Shown: in pieces, positions 37,000 to 49,682 of the stretch
Layout of the letters: the number at the start of each line of letters is the position of its first letter
Numbering within the stretch: position 1 is the first letter of the stretch
Origin: Bugulina stolonifera
Lineage: Eukaryota; Bryozoa; Gymnolaemata; Cheilostomatida; Bugulidae
Direction: 5' to 3'
NCBI GenBank assembly: GCA_935421135.1
Contig: OW285197.1
Location: 12,219,223-12,283,222 of the forward strand
Length of the DNA stretch: 64,000 nucleotides
Made by a program: the position numbers and the translations under genes
Notes under the pieces: model-generated
Seen by the model: the letters and a program-made list of their open reading frames with translations, nothing else
Database searches by the model: none
Told to the model about the DNA's origin: nothing

Positions 37000-39900
37000 A
37001 AATAATATGGATTGTTCAAGACAATGCAATGCAGTATGAGTGGCTACGTCTATAATGTTACTCCAATGTTACACGCTGGCCACTAAAATATTATGCAGAT
37101 AATTGATATTATCAGAGTTAATGCAGCTTGTTGAAAGAAAGCGATTTAGTGTTGAATCTAGCTGAATATTTTCTGTTGATCCATCAATCAATAAATATAA
37201 TCACATACATGTACTAGCCCCGAAAAATGCTTCTAGTTATGCAGTAACTTTCTAAATATAACCCAGTTACGGCATATGGCAAATTTCTCTGTTCTCTACC
37301 ACAATAAATATTTGCCAAAAATATTAAAAAACCAAACAGTTTTTGTATGTGAGTAGAGATGAGACGTAATTACTCTAAACATAATAATGTTCAAATTAGC
37401 TGCAACATGAAAAAATACTAATGAATGAAATGTTGTTAGATTTAAATCAGTCCTGTACTAATAACGGTTTTTTTCTTTCAGAAATTAGGTATGTATAAGT
37501 AAACAGGCACATGCATATTTATGATGTATTGAATGTCATAAATTATGCTTACATACACACACAAGCTACAAGTGGGATTTGTGTGCTCTTTGTAAAATGT
37601 ATCTATAAAACGACTTACATGTATGGAAGCCAAAGTAGTAAAAAGCAATTAAAGTTTTGCACTCTCGACTTCTATAATTACAAGGTGCCTTACATTGTAG
37701 TTGAATAAAAATTTGGTTGCTTTTTGTTTGAAACACTGTGAATCTACCTTCAATTCAGCCATACATGTATGTCTACTATGTAGAGAAAACTTGGTTGCTA
37801 TTAACTTATATAATTCATTAATTTTTGCTATGCACTCTTTGCTAAAAGTAAATCATATATATAAAAAATAGCCAAATCTCCTAACATCATATGACTTAAT
37901 GCTAACACTGAAAGCTGTCCAGGTTCTTTCAGACATGGTTAAATATGTGGGAGAAATTTCGAAAAAAAATTCAGATCCCAGTTGCATAACCTTAAGCCTT
38001 TACTGGCTAGCACTATCTAATATACTAAAGAGGACATGTACATCAGCAATAGTCAACTGACCACACATGTACATGCAGTTTAGTATGAGTTCTATTTTGT
38101 TAATTCAATAGGAGTTGTGTTTCCCTGATTATAGTTTGTTTATGAAAATGCAACTCCAAAATCATCATGTATACAACTAGTACAACATGTACATTGTATC
38201 ATAATAAAACCAAAGTGTTTAAAACTATTTTATTGAATTAACAGTGTTGTATTTAAAAAACACTTGCCAGACAAAATGGTTTAAATAAGTGCAGAACATA
38301 CATGTATTATATTTAGTTTGGCTGTTGGCTATATGGCTTATGTACAGATTTCTTAGATGCTCGTGGGCAACCTCTATTTTGAAATATTTAGTAGGAATTT
38401 GTTAGTATGTAATCAATATAAACACTTTAGCCTTTCTTATTCACTATACACTAATTAAATAGACAATTAATTGCCACACCGTTTGCTTAAAGGTGGTGTA
38501 ATGTGCTGCACATAGATAATCTGCTTTCAATACCAGCTGATAATTGCGTAGGCAGAAAGCCGTTAATTTTTGAGCCTTCAGAGCTGTTTGATCATCTTTA
38601 CACCTCAAAGATTATATAGAGCTGTAGATTCAGTGCATATTGTCTTTTATGTAATGTAGTACAAGTAGGCTTTATATAACAATACAATCATGACTGTACT
38701 AACAGTGCTAGTTGGTTATTGCAAATGTTGATAAACAAACAATTTGATAAATAGAGCCTTTTGAATACTAATTACTAAATAGTAATTAGTCTTGACACAC
38801 TGAGTTATTTGTTATAACCTAATCAGAGAAACGATGAGAATCCTTCAGAATTTGCAGTTTGCAGCGGCAAAAACACCGTGTACAAAATGTACATGTAGGC
38901 ATGTACATCTGTGAGTCGGTGCTACAATAACACAGTCCGTACGTCATGTAATACGGTAACACTGACTATATAGTGAATATACATTCTGTCATTTAGACAA
39001 TGGGTGTAGTGAGCTTTAATCAATCCGGAATACCTGGTTGTTATGTGTCCCTCTGAACAACTCGAATGGCCAATTCTACATGCATAAATGCTCCTCCCTC
39101 TACTTAACTTTGTACATTGCCAAAAGAACTCAGGCTATGATTTGAGGTTGTCCTCTCTTACTTGTCTCAAAAGAGAACAACTCTGACTAATAATCAATAT
39201 ACTACATTGCAGTAGCTTGTGAGTAACAAGTATCTAATGCTCATAACAGTGTAATACATCTACAAAATGTACTTCATTATCATAATTTCATTATAATATT
39301 GTGGTGAGATAGGACATTCCATACATTAATACTTAGCCTCAGCCTCCATTAAACTGACAATAAATACAGCTGTCTCCCTCAAACCCTAAGGTGCGTTTAC
39401 ACTGCATGTTGCATGCAACTCCGACTGCAACAAAGCTGCAACTAGTTGCACTACAAACTGAAAATCATTAGATATCTAAGTACATTACACATCACTCTGA
39501 ACAATTGGTAATTTATTGTAATTAATTATTAGCACAAGGGTTGCTTAGTACCAGGCCTTGGCAGCATAATTAACAGAGCAGTAGATAGGAGGGCTATTAT
39601 TGGCTTAGCCCACATACAATGTAGTATTTAGTAGAAATAAAATTGAACTAAGTCTGTTGTATGTATCACGAAAATACTTTTCACTATAATGTGAACACGC
39701 ACTTCAAAACAATACAATTTCAATGAATAAGCTGTCTAGCCAATCAGACACCACTGTCTGATGAAGGCAGCAGATTAAGTTCCAATGAGTCACCTAGTTG
39801 TTCTCTACCAACATACCACAGGGTCCACTGTTCTTATTTTAGAACATGTTATTAGCTTGTTCAGGTAATGTGCATCCAAAATAGATGGTGCAAAAACAAT

Positions 39901-40180
39901 TAGTGTTACAATTTTATATAATCCATGTAATAACTCAAAATAGCAAATCTTCTTCTTTGTCATTTAGTCTTTAGGTTTATAATAGGATTACTAACTAGGC
40001 TTGAAGTGACAGCTCTATATGGAATAGCTGCGCAATAAGATTAGTTTTTATCTAGAGCCAGGGCACAGCTAACTCAAAGTAAATAAAGTAGTGGGGAGGA
40101 AAGAAAGTCACATTTATTTTAACCAGGGAGCTGGAGCCATAGTATACCAAAGGTACACTTTCTATGCTCCATAACTTTCT
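37000..40180 (+). other. 5' flank of gene C, no separate gene
   Basis: From about 37710 this is the partner of the 20700-24960 duplication. The presumed leader exon ends at 40152 (TACCAAAG before GTACAC), aligned with the gene A and B leaders. Unlike them it has no clear TATAAAA, and its donor is weaker. Confidence 0.55.
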
Positions 40181-40314
40181 AAATTTTACCTAAATTTTAC
40201 CTAAAAGATATGCTACTGTTCTTTTGAGATCAAACCGAGTAGTTTGTTAATTTCATATTTGTGGGATATTTACATGTAATAGACTTCTTCGAGGCAGGAT
40301 ATTCCCTGTTGAAG

Positions 40315-43300
40315 ATGTGGGTGTCACAGGCAGCTATCATAGCCTTAATGGTAATACTCAGTATCGTAGTAGAAGATGTTCTGTCTGCTGGAAAGGAGTC
40401 TACTCGAGAACTACAGCAGAAGAGAAGAAAGAATGGAGGAGGTAGAAAAGTTGCGGAGAGAAAGAGAAGTGTGAAGAATAGAGGTAGAAAAAGGAAGAAT
40501 GGAGATAAAGCGAACAAGAGGAATGGTAAGAAAAGGCAGAGAGGAGGTAAAAAAAAGGGTAAAGGCAAAATAAGAAACAGCGGTAAAGGCAGAAACGCCA
40601 ACAGAAGTGGAGGAAATAGAGGGAACCAAGGAGGTCGTACTCCTGCACCTCAGACTACTCAGGTACCAAGTAAGATGATACATATATAATTAAACTCAAA
40701 AACCTAGTTAACCACAGACACAGGGTATTTTTTCCTTCAAATGTTTTTAATTGCAAACAAACTAAACAGAGTTTAGAAAACGAAATGCATTTGGCATTTA
40801 TCTTATTGATTCTGCTACAGAATGGCAATGGAGGAAAAGATCTTGTGCTGCACTGTTACCTCTTCTAGATAATATACTTGTCCCATCTTTATTGTGCATC
40901 TTGTACATATAACTAATGCTTGTTAATTTTAGACTTGTGTCCACCTGCCCCAGCTGTTGCTAATGCTGCCATGCCAAGAATAGATGATGTATCACCAGTT
41001 ATAACCGCAAGATATACCTGTAACACTGGTTATACTGGAAGTGGGAATGCTGTGTGCTTCAAAAATGCTGGGCAATGGGAGAGCCTACCTACTTGTAAAT
41101 GTAAGGTTTTATCTATCCACCAAATCAATCTCCTCACCTGCTGATATCAAAGGATTTTTGTTTGAGTTTGCAGCAAAAAAACAGAAAGAAGGATGGTAGA
41201 ACATATTCTAATTTTATGTGATGTATCACATAGCGACTTCTATACACTTAAAACTTAAAACTTTATTATACATGTAAATAACAGCTTGGGTTTCTATACC
41301 AATATCTGCAAGTACTAGAAATAAATAATAATCTTCCTCCTCTATGATTGAAATGCTCTTAGAATACTCATTGCTATAATCCTTGTAAATCTTTTAAGCT
41401 GATAATTCTACTTCAAGTTTGTCTTCTAGGACAGTTAACTAGAGATATTACATTGGAATGCATATAAGCTGAAGATATCTCTGTGAGATAGAAGGGGGGG
41501 GGGGTGGTGAGTCATTTTACATTGCATGTTTGACTTATCACTAGTTGTAATTGAACAGGTCGACCCCCTCCAGCAGCTTTGAACACTTTGCAACCCCAAG
41601 TATCATCTACTGGATCAACAGCTATGTACTTGTGCCTACCCAACTATGCTATAACAAATGGCGGTGGAGCTACCAGTATATCTGCCACCTGTTTCAATGG
41701 AATGTGGATGAATGTACCAACCTGTACAGGTGAGACATTCTCTATGATATTGCTGGAGTTTGCCACATTTACCTGACTTCTACATCCTTACTTGATTTGT
41801 CTTGTGCTTAAGCTTGAACTATACCATATCCATACAATATTTTAGTTCCTGAGAGTGTTTGTGGTTCACCACCTACTATAGCCAATGCTGTGAGCTCACT
41901 ATCTGGGTCAATGGCTACTTACACCTGTAGTTCTGGATACTTTCTGAGGTCTGGAACTCCATCTACTATTGTGTGTACAAACAACATGTGGCCAACCTCT
42001 GGTCTCCCTGTTTGTGGTAAGTTTAATTAAAACACATACTAAACACAGCATGTGCATTTACATACAGTACAGGTCGGAGCTGTTTCCTCTCCTTACTACA
42101 TTGCACATGTTTTGCATCCCAAAGTTTATTACATTGGGTCTACAGTATATAATAGAGTTCTAATCAATTAAAATAGAACTTGTACCATATAAATGAGATC
42201 ATATGTGTACTGCTCGAAGATAAATGAAATATTTTATAGCTATAACTAGTCGAGTTTTTGCTAAATATTTATTCTGCTAGAAAACTCTGAAGATACACAA
42301 CATGTTGTGTGCTGTGACAGCTGAGTTTATATAAAGAATCTGCTTGCTAGTGTAAAATAACCTTTACAGATCAATTTAGAAGCTCAAGCAGTAATACCTG
42401 TAGCAATGTACCTGGAGGAGATCTGACTATCACCAGACCAGCGATAATAGCAGCAAGTTACCCAGTGAGTCTCCCAATGACATATATCACCCTAGCTTTA
42501 TCTATTTATCTTTAGCAAGCATTATTTGCTCCAGAGCATTCTGTTGTTTTACCCCTGAATTATTACACAGTGCTGTTAATGCACGCTTCAATAAGTGAAT
42601 TATATCCTAGGCTAGCACCAGCTTTTGACAATATTAGCTACCTTTACATAAAAATAACATTTAGTATTAGTTTCTAACTTGTCTTTTGACTTGAAAAAAC
42701 TGCTTTGTATTGTATAATACAATACAACACAGTACAGTATCTGAATGGTCTGTCACATTCTATTCTTCTTGTTGAATACATGTAAATCAGGAACACATAC
42801 AGTGTATTATCTATGCTCATATGATGTTCCTCAGGTTGGTGGAAGTGTAGATTTCACCTGCAGGTCAGGATACAGAATTGTTGGATCAAATAATAACAGT
42901 AACAGAACAGCCAAGATATTCTGTGGAGCCAGTGGTAATTGGTCTACTAGACCAACCTGTGAACGTAAGTACCACTTTATTTATACACAGTTTCATGCAT
43001 ACAGGCAATGCAGGTGTAAGCGGGTGTGTGCAGGTGTGTGCAGGAGTCTGCATGTACAGTAATTCAATGTCTTCAAATTTTTTGGACTAAGCTGAACTGT
43101 TCTCTCAAACCACTAATTCTTCTGTGCTGCACATTATTTGCTGCAGGTGTGATCTGTGGAACTCCCCCAGCTGGAACAAATACTAATGCTCTGACTATGA
43201 TGATGCAGACGTATGAATCTAAGGTGACCTACTCTTGTATAGCCAACTATCAGTTTACTGGAAATATGGAGTCTACTTGTCAAGCTGATGGTACCTGGTC

Positions 43301-45514
43301 TCTCAATCCAGCACCTACTTGTACACGTATGTAATCAACACACATGGGGTTCATGTTCTGAGTTACAATTTAGTTAACTCCGAATTTTCATAAAATGTTC
43401 CTGAATATGATTTACTAAATATTTACACTTCCAGAGCTGCTTGTTTGACAGTATGTTTGAAAACTTCTATAGCAGTTGGTAGTTATGTAATTCAGCTTTC
43501 ACTCACTGTACCATTTTAACCTAATTCTAACTTAAATTTTAGAAAAAATATGTTTGGCCTCAGCTCTGCCAGCTCTCAACTTCTCTAACAAAGCAGTAAA
43601 AGACTACAATGTTGGTGACATTGTTACCTATACATGCCTCGGTGACTACAGGATTGCTCCTTCTTCACCAACTACAACAACTCAGACACAAACTGCCACA
43701 TGTCAATCCAATGGCACTTTTACCACTTTGACCTACACCTGTGTCTGTAAGTATCAACATCAGTGAGAGTTATCTAATTTCTGTACTGACTGTTTGAAAT
43801 AACCTGTGATCAGATTACCATGTAGTGGATCGGTGGTAATCTAATTATTATTGTGTGTATTATCTTTCTCTGTGCAGACAAATACCCAACAGACTGCAAG
43901 GATTACTTCAGGAGAGACAACCTGTTCTCTGCTTCTTCTACTGGCTGTACAACTGTTACCATAGACCCTCAGGGTCCTGGATTAGACGCTGGGAATCCAG
44001 GTCTTTACCAGGCCATGTGTTGTAAGGAATCTACCACTCAGTGCTGTACTAAGGTTAGCAAATTGTATTCCTTTGCTAACAACATACTAGCCAAATGTCC
44101 AAATATCTTCTAAATTTATCTACATTGTTTGGGGAATTAACAATTTATTGCCTTCTTTGTCCTACTTCAAAATGCACACCGATTAAGATTGTTTGATTTC
44201 CAGTAGTTGCAATGCAAAAGTTTTTGCATGTGTACTGCAGATAACTCCTAATGGTGGAGAGACCTATGCCGCTCCCACTGACAACTGTGCAGCTACATCA
44301 TCCTCTATATTGCCGGGAATTACAGTCCCTGCTCCTACCTTCATATGCGGTTCACCTCAGATTGTAACATACCCAGCAACTGATGCACAAATCACTTCGA
44401 TGATAGCAAACACAAATGGACGCTGTTCTCAACTGGTAAGCTTGAGCAACATAATATAAAAATAATCAACTATGCATAATTAACAATATATTAAACCTTA
44501 AATAGAAATGGTAATAATTTATGCATAACAGATGACCATTCTGCTTTGTAAATCTGTCATAGAAATGCACTGTGAAATTTTCTGCTACATATGACTGTTG
44601 TCTTCTAATTCTGGGGTTCCCAACTTGGGGTACATTTCAAAAATCTAGGGAGTACATTACAAGTTATCAACTTAATAAACTTTTGACAGAGTGAGCTTCA
44701 GTTACAGGCTATCAATAAAGGATTATCATTTTCTATTATTGAACTGAACATCAATTGGTTCACTGATGCAATTGAAGTTGAGCTAAACCATTGTTAAAGG
44801 CATGAAACACTGCTCCCATGCCATACTGCGTTAACTTACTTGTTTAAGTGACATATTTTGGCACACAATCATGTAATGTTAATAAAATCAGACCAAAAAC
44901 TTCCTTGATTAAACACAATTTTACCAAGGGATACGTTCTTTGCCTAAAGGGTACTTAGACACAAAGAGGTTACGAACCCGTGTTCTAATGGAATTTATAT
45001 ATATTCAGGTTACAGCAGGATGTAGCAATGGTGCTAGCGATACCTTGGCAATTCAACACTACAACAACAACTTTGCAACCATATATGGTTACGCCGGCAT
45101 TACAGCAGCCAGTCTCAACGTAGAGAATTACGTGTACGTGGGAGGAGTGTGTGACTGTGGAACTGCCGCAACTTCGCCTTGTGCAGGAGGGTAAGTAATT
45201 TAATGTATTTAGATATGTTTCAGCATCAATCTTTCTTTGAAAATCAATGATGGTTTTAATTTAAGATCATGATCAATCTTAAGCTGATGAAATTGGTAGG
45301 AAATATACAATATACATGTATGTAACATTTGTTCAGGTGCACCTGCTCAGCAGCCTCAGCTACTGGTACAGATACTATTACGACAAGTCTCTCCAGCGCC
45401 AATCCAAACTTTGTGAAAGCCTACCAGTACATAACTTTTGATGCCATGATGAAAATATCAGGCCATACGACGAGGATTGGTGAAATAAAGTGTTGCGAAA
45501 CCTACATTGCCTAG
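40315..45514 (+). CDS. Secreted sushi/CCP-repeat protein, gene C (12 coding exons)
   Basis: Coding exons: 40315-40669, 40933-41100, 41559-41729, 41846-42016, 42370-42464, 42835-42964, 43147-43326, 43543-43746, 43878-44053, 44241-44435, 45009-45190, 45337-45514. They join in phase to 734 residues. The order matches gene A: signal peptide, basic Lys/Arg/Gly/Asn region, six CCP modules, Cys-rich C-terminus. The Trp lost in gene B is intact here (TGG within 42835-42964). Exon 6 is 9 nt shorter than in A, in the linker before CCP 4. The basic region differs most; the later CCP modules and the DAQITSMIANTNG stretch near the C-terminus are closest to A. The start is placed at MWVSQAA because it aligns with A and B; the open frame runs further upstream, but that part is intron. 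Upstream promoter sequence differs from A and B, so expression may differ. Confidence 0.85.
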
Positions 45515-46100
45515 TGTTGGTGTAACTGTCTGTTCTGTGCTCAGTATAAAAATAGTTCAATACCAACTAAATGAGAGCCTAACTCGAGTTGCACTACTCT
45601 ATATGTTCATAGTATGCAAGATACTTCTATGAGGCATGTAATATTATTTATATTTTTTCACATATTAGGATAACGCTTTATGCAGTTTATATTAATATTG
45701 TGACATATAAAGCATTTTATTCTTCACAATTATTCAAACTTACTGTTATTGCTACATAATCTATGTTAAAACTGTGAGTATAGTGATCATGTCCTGTGCT
45801 TGTGTAAGTGATGAACTTGTAATGAATTGTATACTACTGTAATAATCTCCCCATAGGAACAGCCATTGTCTTGAAGAAGTAACCTTTAATATCTGGTCCA
45901 ATTTTTAAGACTGAAAGATATTACAAGTAGGGCCACCCTTTATTTTATGTTATTTATTTCCTGTGGAAGATTATTTTGTAGTAGTTTGTGTGGGACATGA
46001 ACTGGGAACTGCAGAGCTAGAGGTTACCAAGTGAACAATCATTACACCACCCTGTCACAAGTATATGTCAATTGACATACGTGTACTTGGATGCAGCTTT

Positions 46101-46235
46101 TTACCTGCATGGTACCTGAATGTTACCTGCATGTTACCTGTATGTTACCTGCATGTTACCTGCATGTTACCTGCATGTTACCTGCATGTTACCTGCATGT
46201 TACCTGCATGTTACCTGCATGTTACCTGCATGTTA
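46101..46235. repeat. 11-bp minisatellite
   Basis: About 12 head-to-tail copies of TTACCTGCATG, with substitutions in the first units. Confidence 0.9.
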
Positions 46236-46270
46236 CTCACTGCTTTTTATTTCTTATGTAGAACCTCTTT

Positions 46271-46330
46271 TAGTATGGCAGCTTGGCAGTTTGTATGGCA
46301 GCTTGGCAGTTAGTATGGCAGCTTGGCAGC
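46271..46330. repeat. 20-bp tandem repeat, 3 copies
   Basis: Three units of TAGTATGGCAGCTTGGCAGT with one or two changes. Confidence 0.9.
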
Positions 46331-46779
46331 ATTAGTGGTGTGTGGGCAGTAAGCAAGATAATCCAGCCGAATAATTAAACTGGATAAACTAAATCTTTCT
46401 TAAATTTGTGGATTATCTTAGCTTAGCCTCTCCAACTCTAATTGCCCTAATCATACAAAGAGCTAAGGCTATCTGAAGATCATGTAATTACACTTTTGTA
46501 AAAATATATTGTATTTTTAGCATGGAATTTGCAATATATATATATATGGAAAACAGCCAAACCCCCTGACTTTTGTAAATAGCTGAAAGGCTAACAACAC
46601 AGTTCTTTAGTTTCTTGAAGGGTGGTCTGGTACCTTGCACGCAAACTAATACATTATAGCCTACATCTACCTTGTACTCAAAATGACAGCGACATATTGG
46701 AGTTATGCACCCCTCAATTCAGGTTAAGACAACTCCCATATGTACAGTTTCTGGTAGCTAAAATATACAGTTACCAATC

Positions 46780-46814
46780 TAGCTGTAAAAAGCATAATAT
46801 GCTTTTTACAGCTA
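46780..46814. repeat. Perfect short palindrome
   Basis: 16-bp arms (TAGCTGTAAAAAGCAT and its inverse) around a 3-nt loop. It is AT-rich and has no neighbouring terminator context. Confidence 0.85.
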
Positions 46815-47138
46815 TATTATAGATGTTTGTTAATTGCTACATACAACGTATTACTTGCTTACTTGCTTGGGGAAACTATTTATACATTAGGAAGGAGTGG
46901 ACAGAACTTTATAAAGTATATTATTCCAAATTACATGATATATGTATAAATACAACATGTATATTTTATATTCATACAAAGAAAGTCTATTGTCATGGAC
47001 ACCGTACAACAGTTTTTACGTATAGGCTGTAGATTATAATTATATAACCTACAATATTCTATAATGATTCAGCTGAATGTACATCATGTATTCTACATGG
47101 GCATTCAGCTTACACATTGACAATCAGGGAGTCACCAG

Positions 47139-47144
47139 TTTATT
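47139..47144 (-). promoter_or_regulatory. Polyadenylation signal of the SLC46-type gene
   Basis: AATAAA on the minus strand, about 40 nt past the stop codon of the transporter gene. Confidence 0.6.
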
Positions 47145-47182
47145 AATGAATACTGCAAGATACTCCCATATATTGAGTACTT

Positions 47183-49682
47183 TCAATGTCGTGGTTTAGA
47201 AATCTGAATTCTGCTCATTAAGGTTAATACAGCCATTCCTAGAATATAGAGAGATGCTCCTACAACTAAATAAAGTGATGGATAGAATCCAACAGTCAGA
47301 GCATAGAACTTTTTAAAGAATATATTCGCCAGCAGATTCAGTCCAACCTTGAGTATTGCATCATATGCGAAAACCTTCCCTATTTCATCATCATCTACTA
47401 ATTTAACTTGGTAGGATCTGACAACTCCATATATGGTAATGTGAAATGCTAGAAGTATTCCACCAGCCCATATCCCATAGGGAATTGATGGGATTGACAT
47501 TGTGATGTATCCGAGAGCTAGAGCTGCGCAGGAGACAACTCCAAAACTAAGTACCTCCAATTTGAAAACCTTTTCATTTAAATACATTATCAATGGACCT
47601 CCAAATCCAATCATTATTTCTATAAATGCAGAGAAGACGGAAAGCTGGGTCAGGGTCATTCCAACTTGTTTGTTGAAATATAGAAAGGCATTGGCTAGGT
47701 ATCCTAGCTCCCCGAAATAGGCTGCGAAGTTGACGACGTAGCACAAATGGAGTAATAATCTGTTGAAATTGGGTCTCCTTCTATAGACACATCTGATTGC
47801 ATCTAGCGTGGCGCTAAAACTAATTGTGTCTTTCCATGACTTCTTCTCCAGACATTGGGACTTCCCAGTGGGGAGCTCTTTAATAAATAGAGTAACCACA
47901 AGTATTGGTGTGATAGAAAGTCCTGCATTGATGTAGGCCAGTTTTTCTAGTCCAAAATGATCCACAATTGGCCCACTTGCTAAGAGTCCTATTAGGAATC
48001 CCATCTCTGTAGAAGCTTCTAGAACCACCATGTTGAATGACATTTTCTCTGGAGAGGAGATCAGTGTGATGTAGCTGTAGCAGGACATTATCATCTAAAA
48101 TGTAAATACATGTAATTGGATGAAATACTGCACTGCAGCAGTCATACATACAACATGAACCCCAAACCAAAACTTACTTAGACCTACAACCAAAACATTA
48201 TTTCAGCTCAATGGTTTTGATTCATCTTGTTTTTCAATGCAAATAAAAATATACCTGGAATAAAAGCTGTTATTATGGCATGTTGCCAGCGTATCTGACA
48301 TATTAATATCACTTTAGAACTAATGACGCGTATAATTAGATTTAACAAAAATGTCTAAATGTGACCTCAACACTTCTAACTGACATTTAGTAAATGCAGT
48401 GGGAGTTATGTCCTTACCAACGGGCCACCACCTAGAAAACTGTAAAGAATTCCATAGAGCAGAAGGAGGTCAATTGGTAGAGTTACAAATCTGGAAGTAG
48501 CCAGAAGAGCTAGCCAGCCAGTTCCAAGAGCAAGTCCTACAGTAGGTAGACCTATCGGTAGCCTGTGTCCCACGTTATCAGAGTAAGAACTGAGTATAAG
48601 GTTAGTAAAGACAGCTGGTAGAATCTGTATAGCAGATACATAGTTACCCCATTTGGCTGCATCTACCTACCAATATAGAAATGATGAAAAATTAATCTCC
48701 CAAATAAACTAGCCCAAGATGTTAATCCTTTACAATGCAATCAGGTGGGGGAGGTTGATGTTAATCCTTTACGATGCAATCAGGTGGGGGAGGTTGATGT
48801 TAATCCTTTACGATGCAATCAGGTGGGGGAGGCTGATGTTAATCCTTTACAATGCAATCAGGTGGGGATTGATGATTATATACTCTCCATACCATAAAGT
48901 CTCCAAAAAGAATTTTGTACCAATGTATGGCCATTGGCCATGATTAATATAACTAGGCAAGACCAGTAAGCCGATCTATAGCTGACACCAGTAGCATAGT
49001 ACTGTCATTCATACTGCATTGTATCATTTTGATTGTGTAAGCATGGATTGAGGTTTCCTAGGCTCTCAGTTCTCAAGCACGGTTCGAGTAGGTCTGGATT
49101 ATCTCTCCCAATCACATTTAATACCAATTAATTATAATACAGCAACTGACAACATTTAGGCCTACCACCTATCCATGTATTAACTACTATAATCTCAAAT
49201 ATAAAAAGTCAACAACGTGCTACACTCAAGCTGTTAATGCACTAGCTGAAATGAATTGCACAACACCATGCCTGGGTGGGGAAGGAACTACTGGCTATGT
49301 TGATGAGAGAAATGGTGGGGGGGGCTTTGTTGAGCTGTGTCAGTGGCAAGTGGGCATTGGGCCAAATAACCATTCTATTACATAACTTATCAATGTCAAA
49401 ATAATATAGCATCTTACTACTAACCTGAAGAGCTGGGTGGGTCTTGGTGAACGTTGTGTTGGTACACAATGTTATGTTACCAAAGTGATTGTAACAGACT
49501 TTGTTATAGATGACAGACTCTGCGACGAAGCTGACTCCGACAGCATCGACTGTGTAGAACAGCAGTGAGACAAGATAAATGGGGTATGGTGAGAGGTTAG
49601 CGGATCTGGCAAGATCTCTCCTGGTACGTTCAACTGGTAGCAGGCAGTCGCGATCACCACTGTCCAAATCTGAGTCCTCCAT
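47183..49682 (-). CDS. SLC46-family major facilitator transporter
   Basis: Three minus-strand exons, 49425-49682, 48418-48666 and 47183-48094, all with phase-0 joins, give 472 residues, a normal length for the family. The first ATG lies in a short polar, acidic/basic tail. TM1 follows (about residues 33-53), then an extracellular loop with two N-glycosylation sequons (NIT, NTT). SYSDNVGHR (113-121) sits where MFS motif A falls between TM2 and TM3. A loop near SPEK precedes TM5, and RSYQVKLVDDDEIGKVF in the C-terminal half resembles SLC46 proteins. SLC46 members include the proton-coupled folate transporter and lysosomal or plasma-membrane carriers of small organic solutes; the substrate cannot be told here. 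Intron 1 carries a 39-bp tandem repeat. The subfamily assignment is from recognition only. Confidence 0.85.
48718..48873. repeat. 39-bp tandem repeat, 4 copies, in SLC46 intron 1
   Basis: Units start at 48718, 48757, 48796 and 48835, each with TGCAATCAGGTGGGG. Because 39 is a multiple of 3, a short open frame crosses them. It is not coding. Confidence 0.9.

Larger units (their letters stand above)
45515..47138. other. Intergenic between gene C and the SLC46 gene
   Basis: No gene seen. It holds two minisatellites and a hairpin, listed separately. Short frames here are created by those repeats. Confidence 0.55.

Noticed and set aside
48719..48943. Short frame with repeated ILYNAIRWGRLM peptide
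   Set aside because: It is the translation of a 39-bp intronic tandem repeat.
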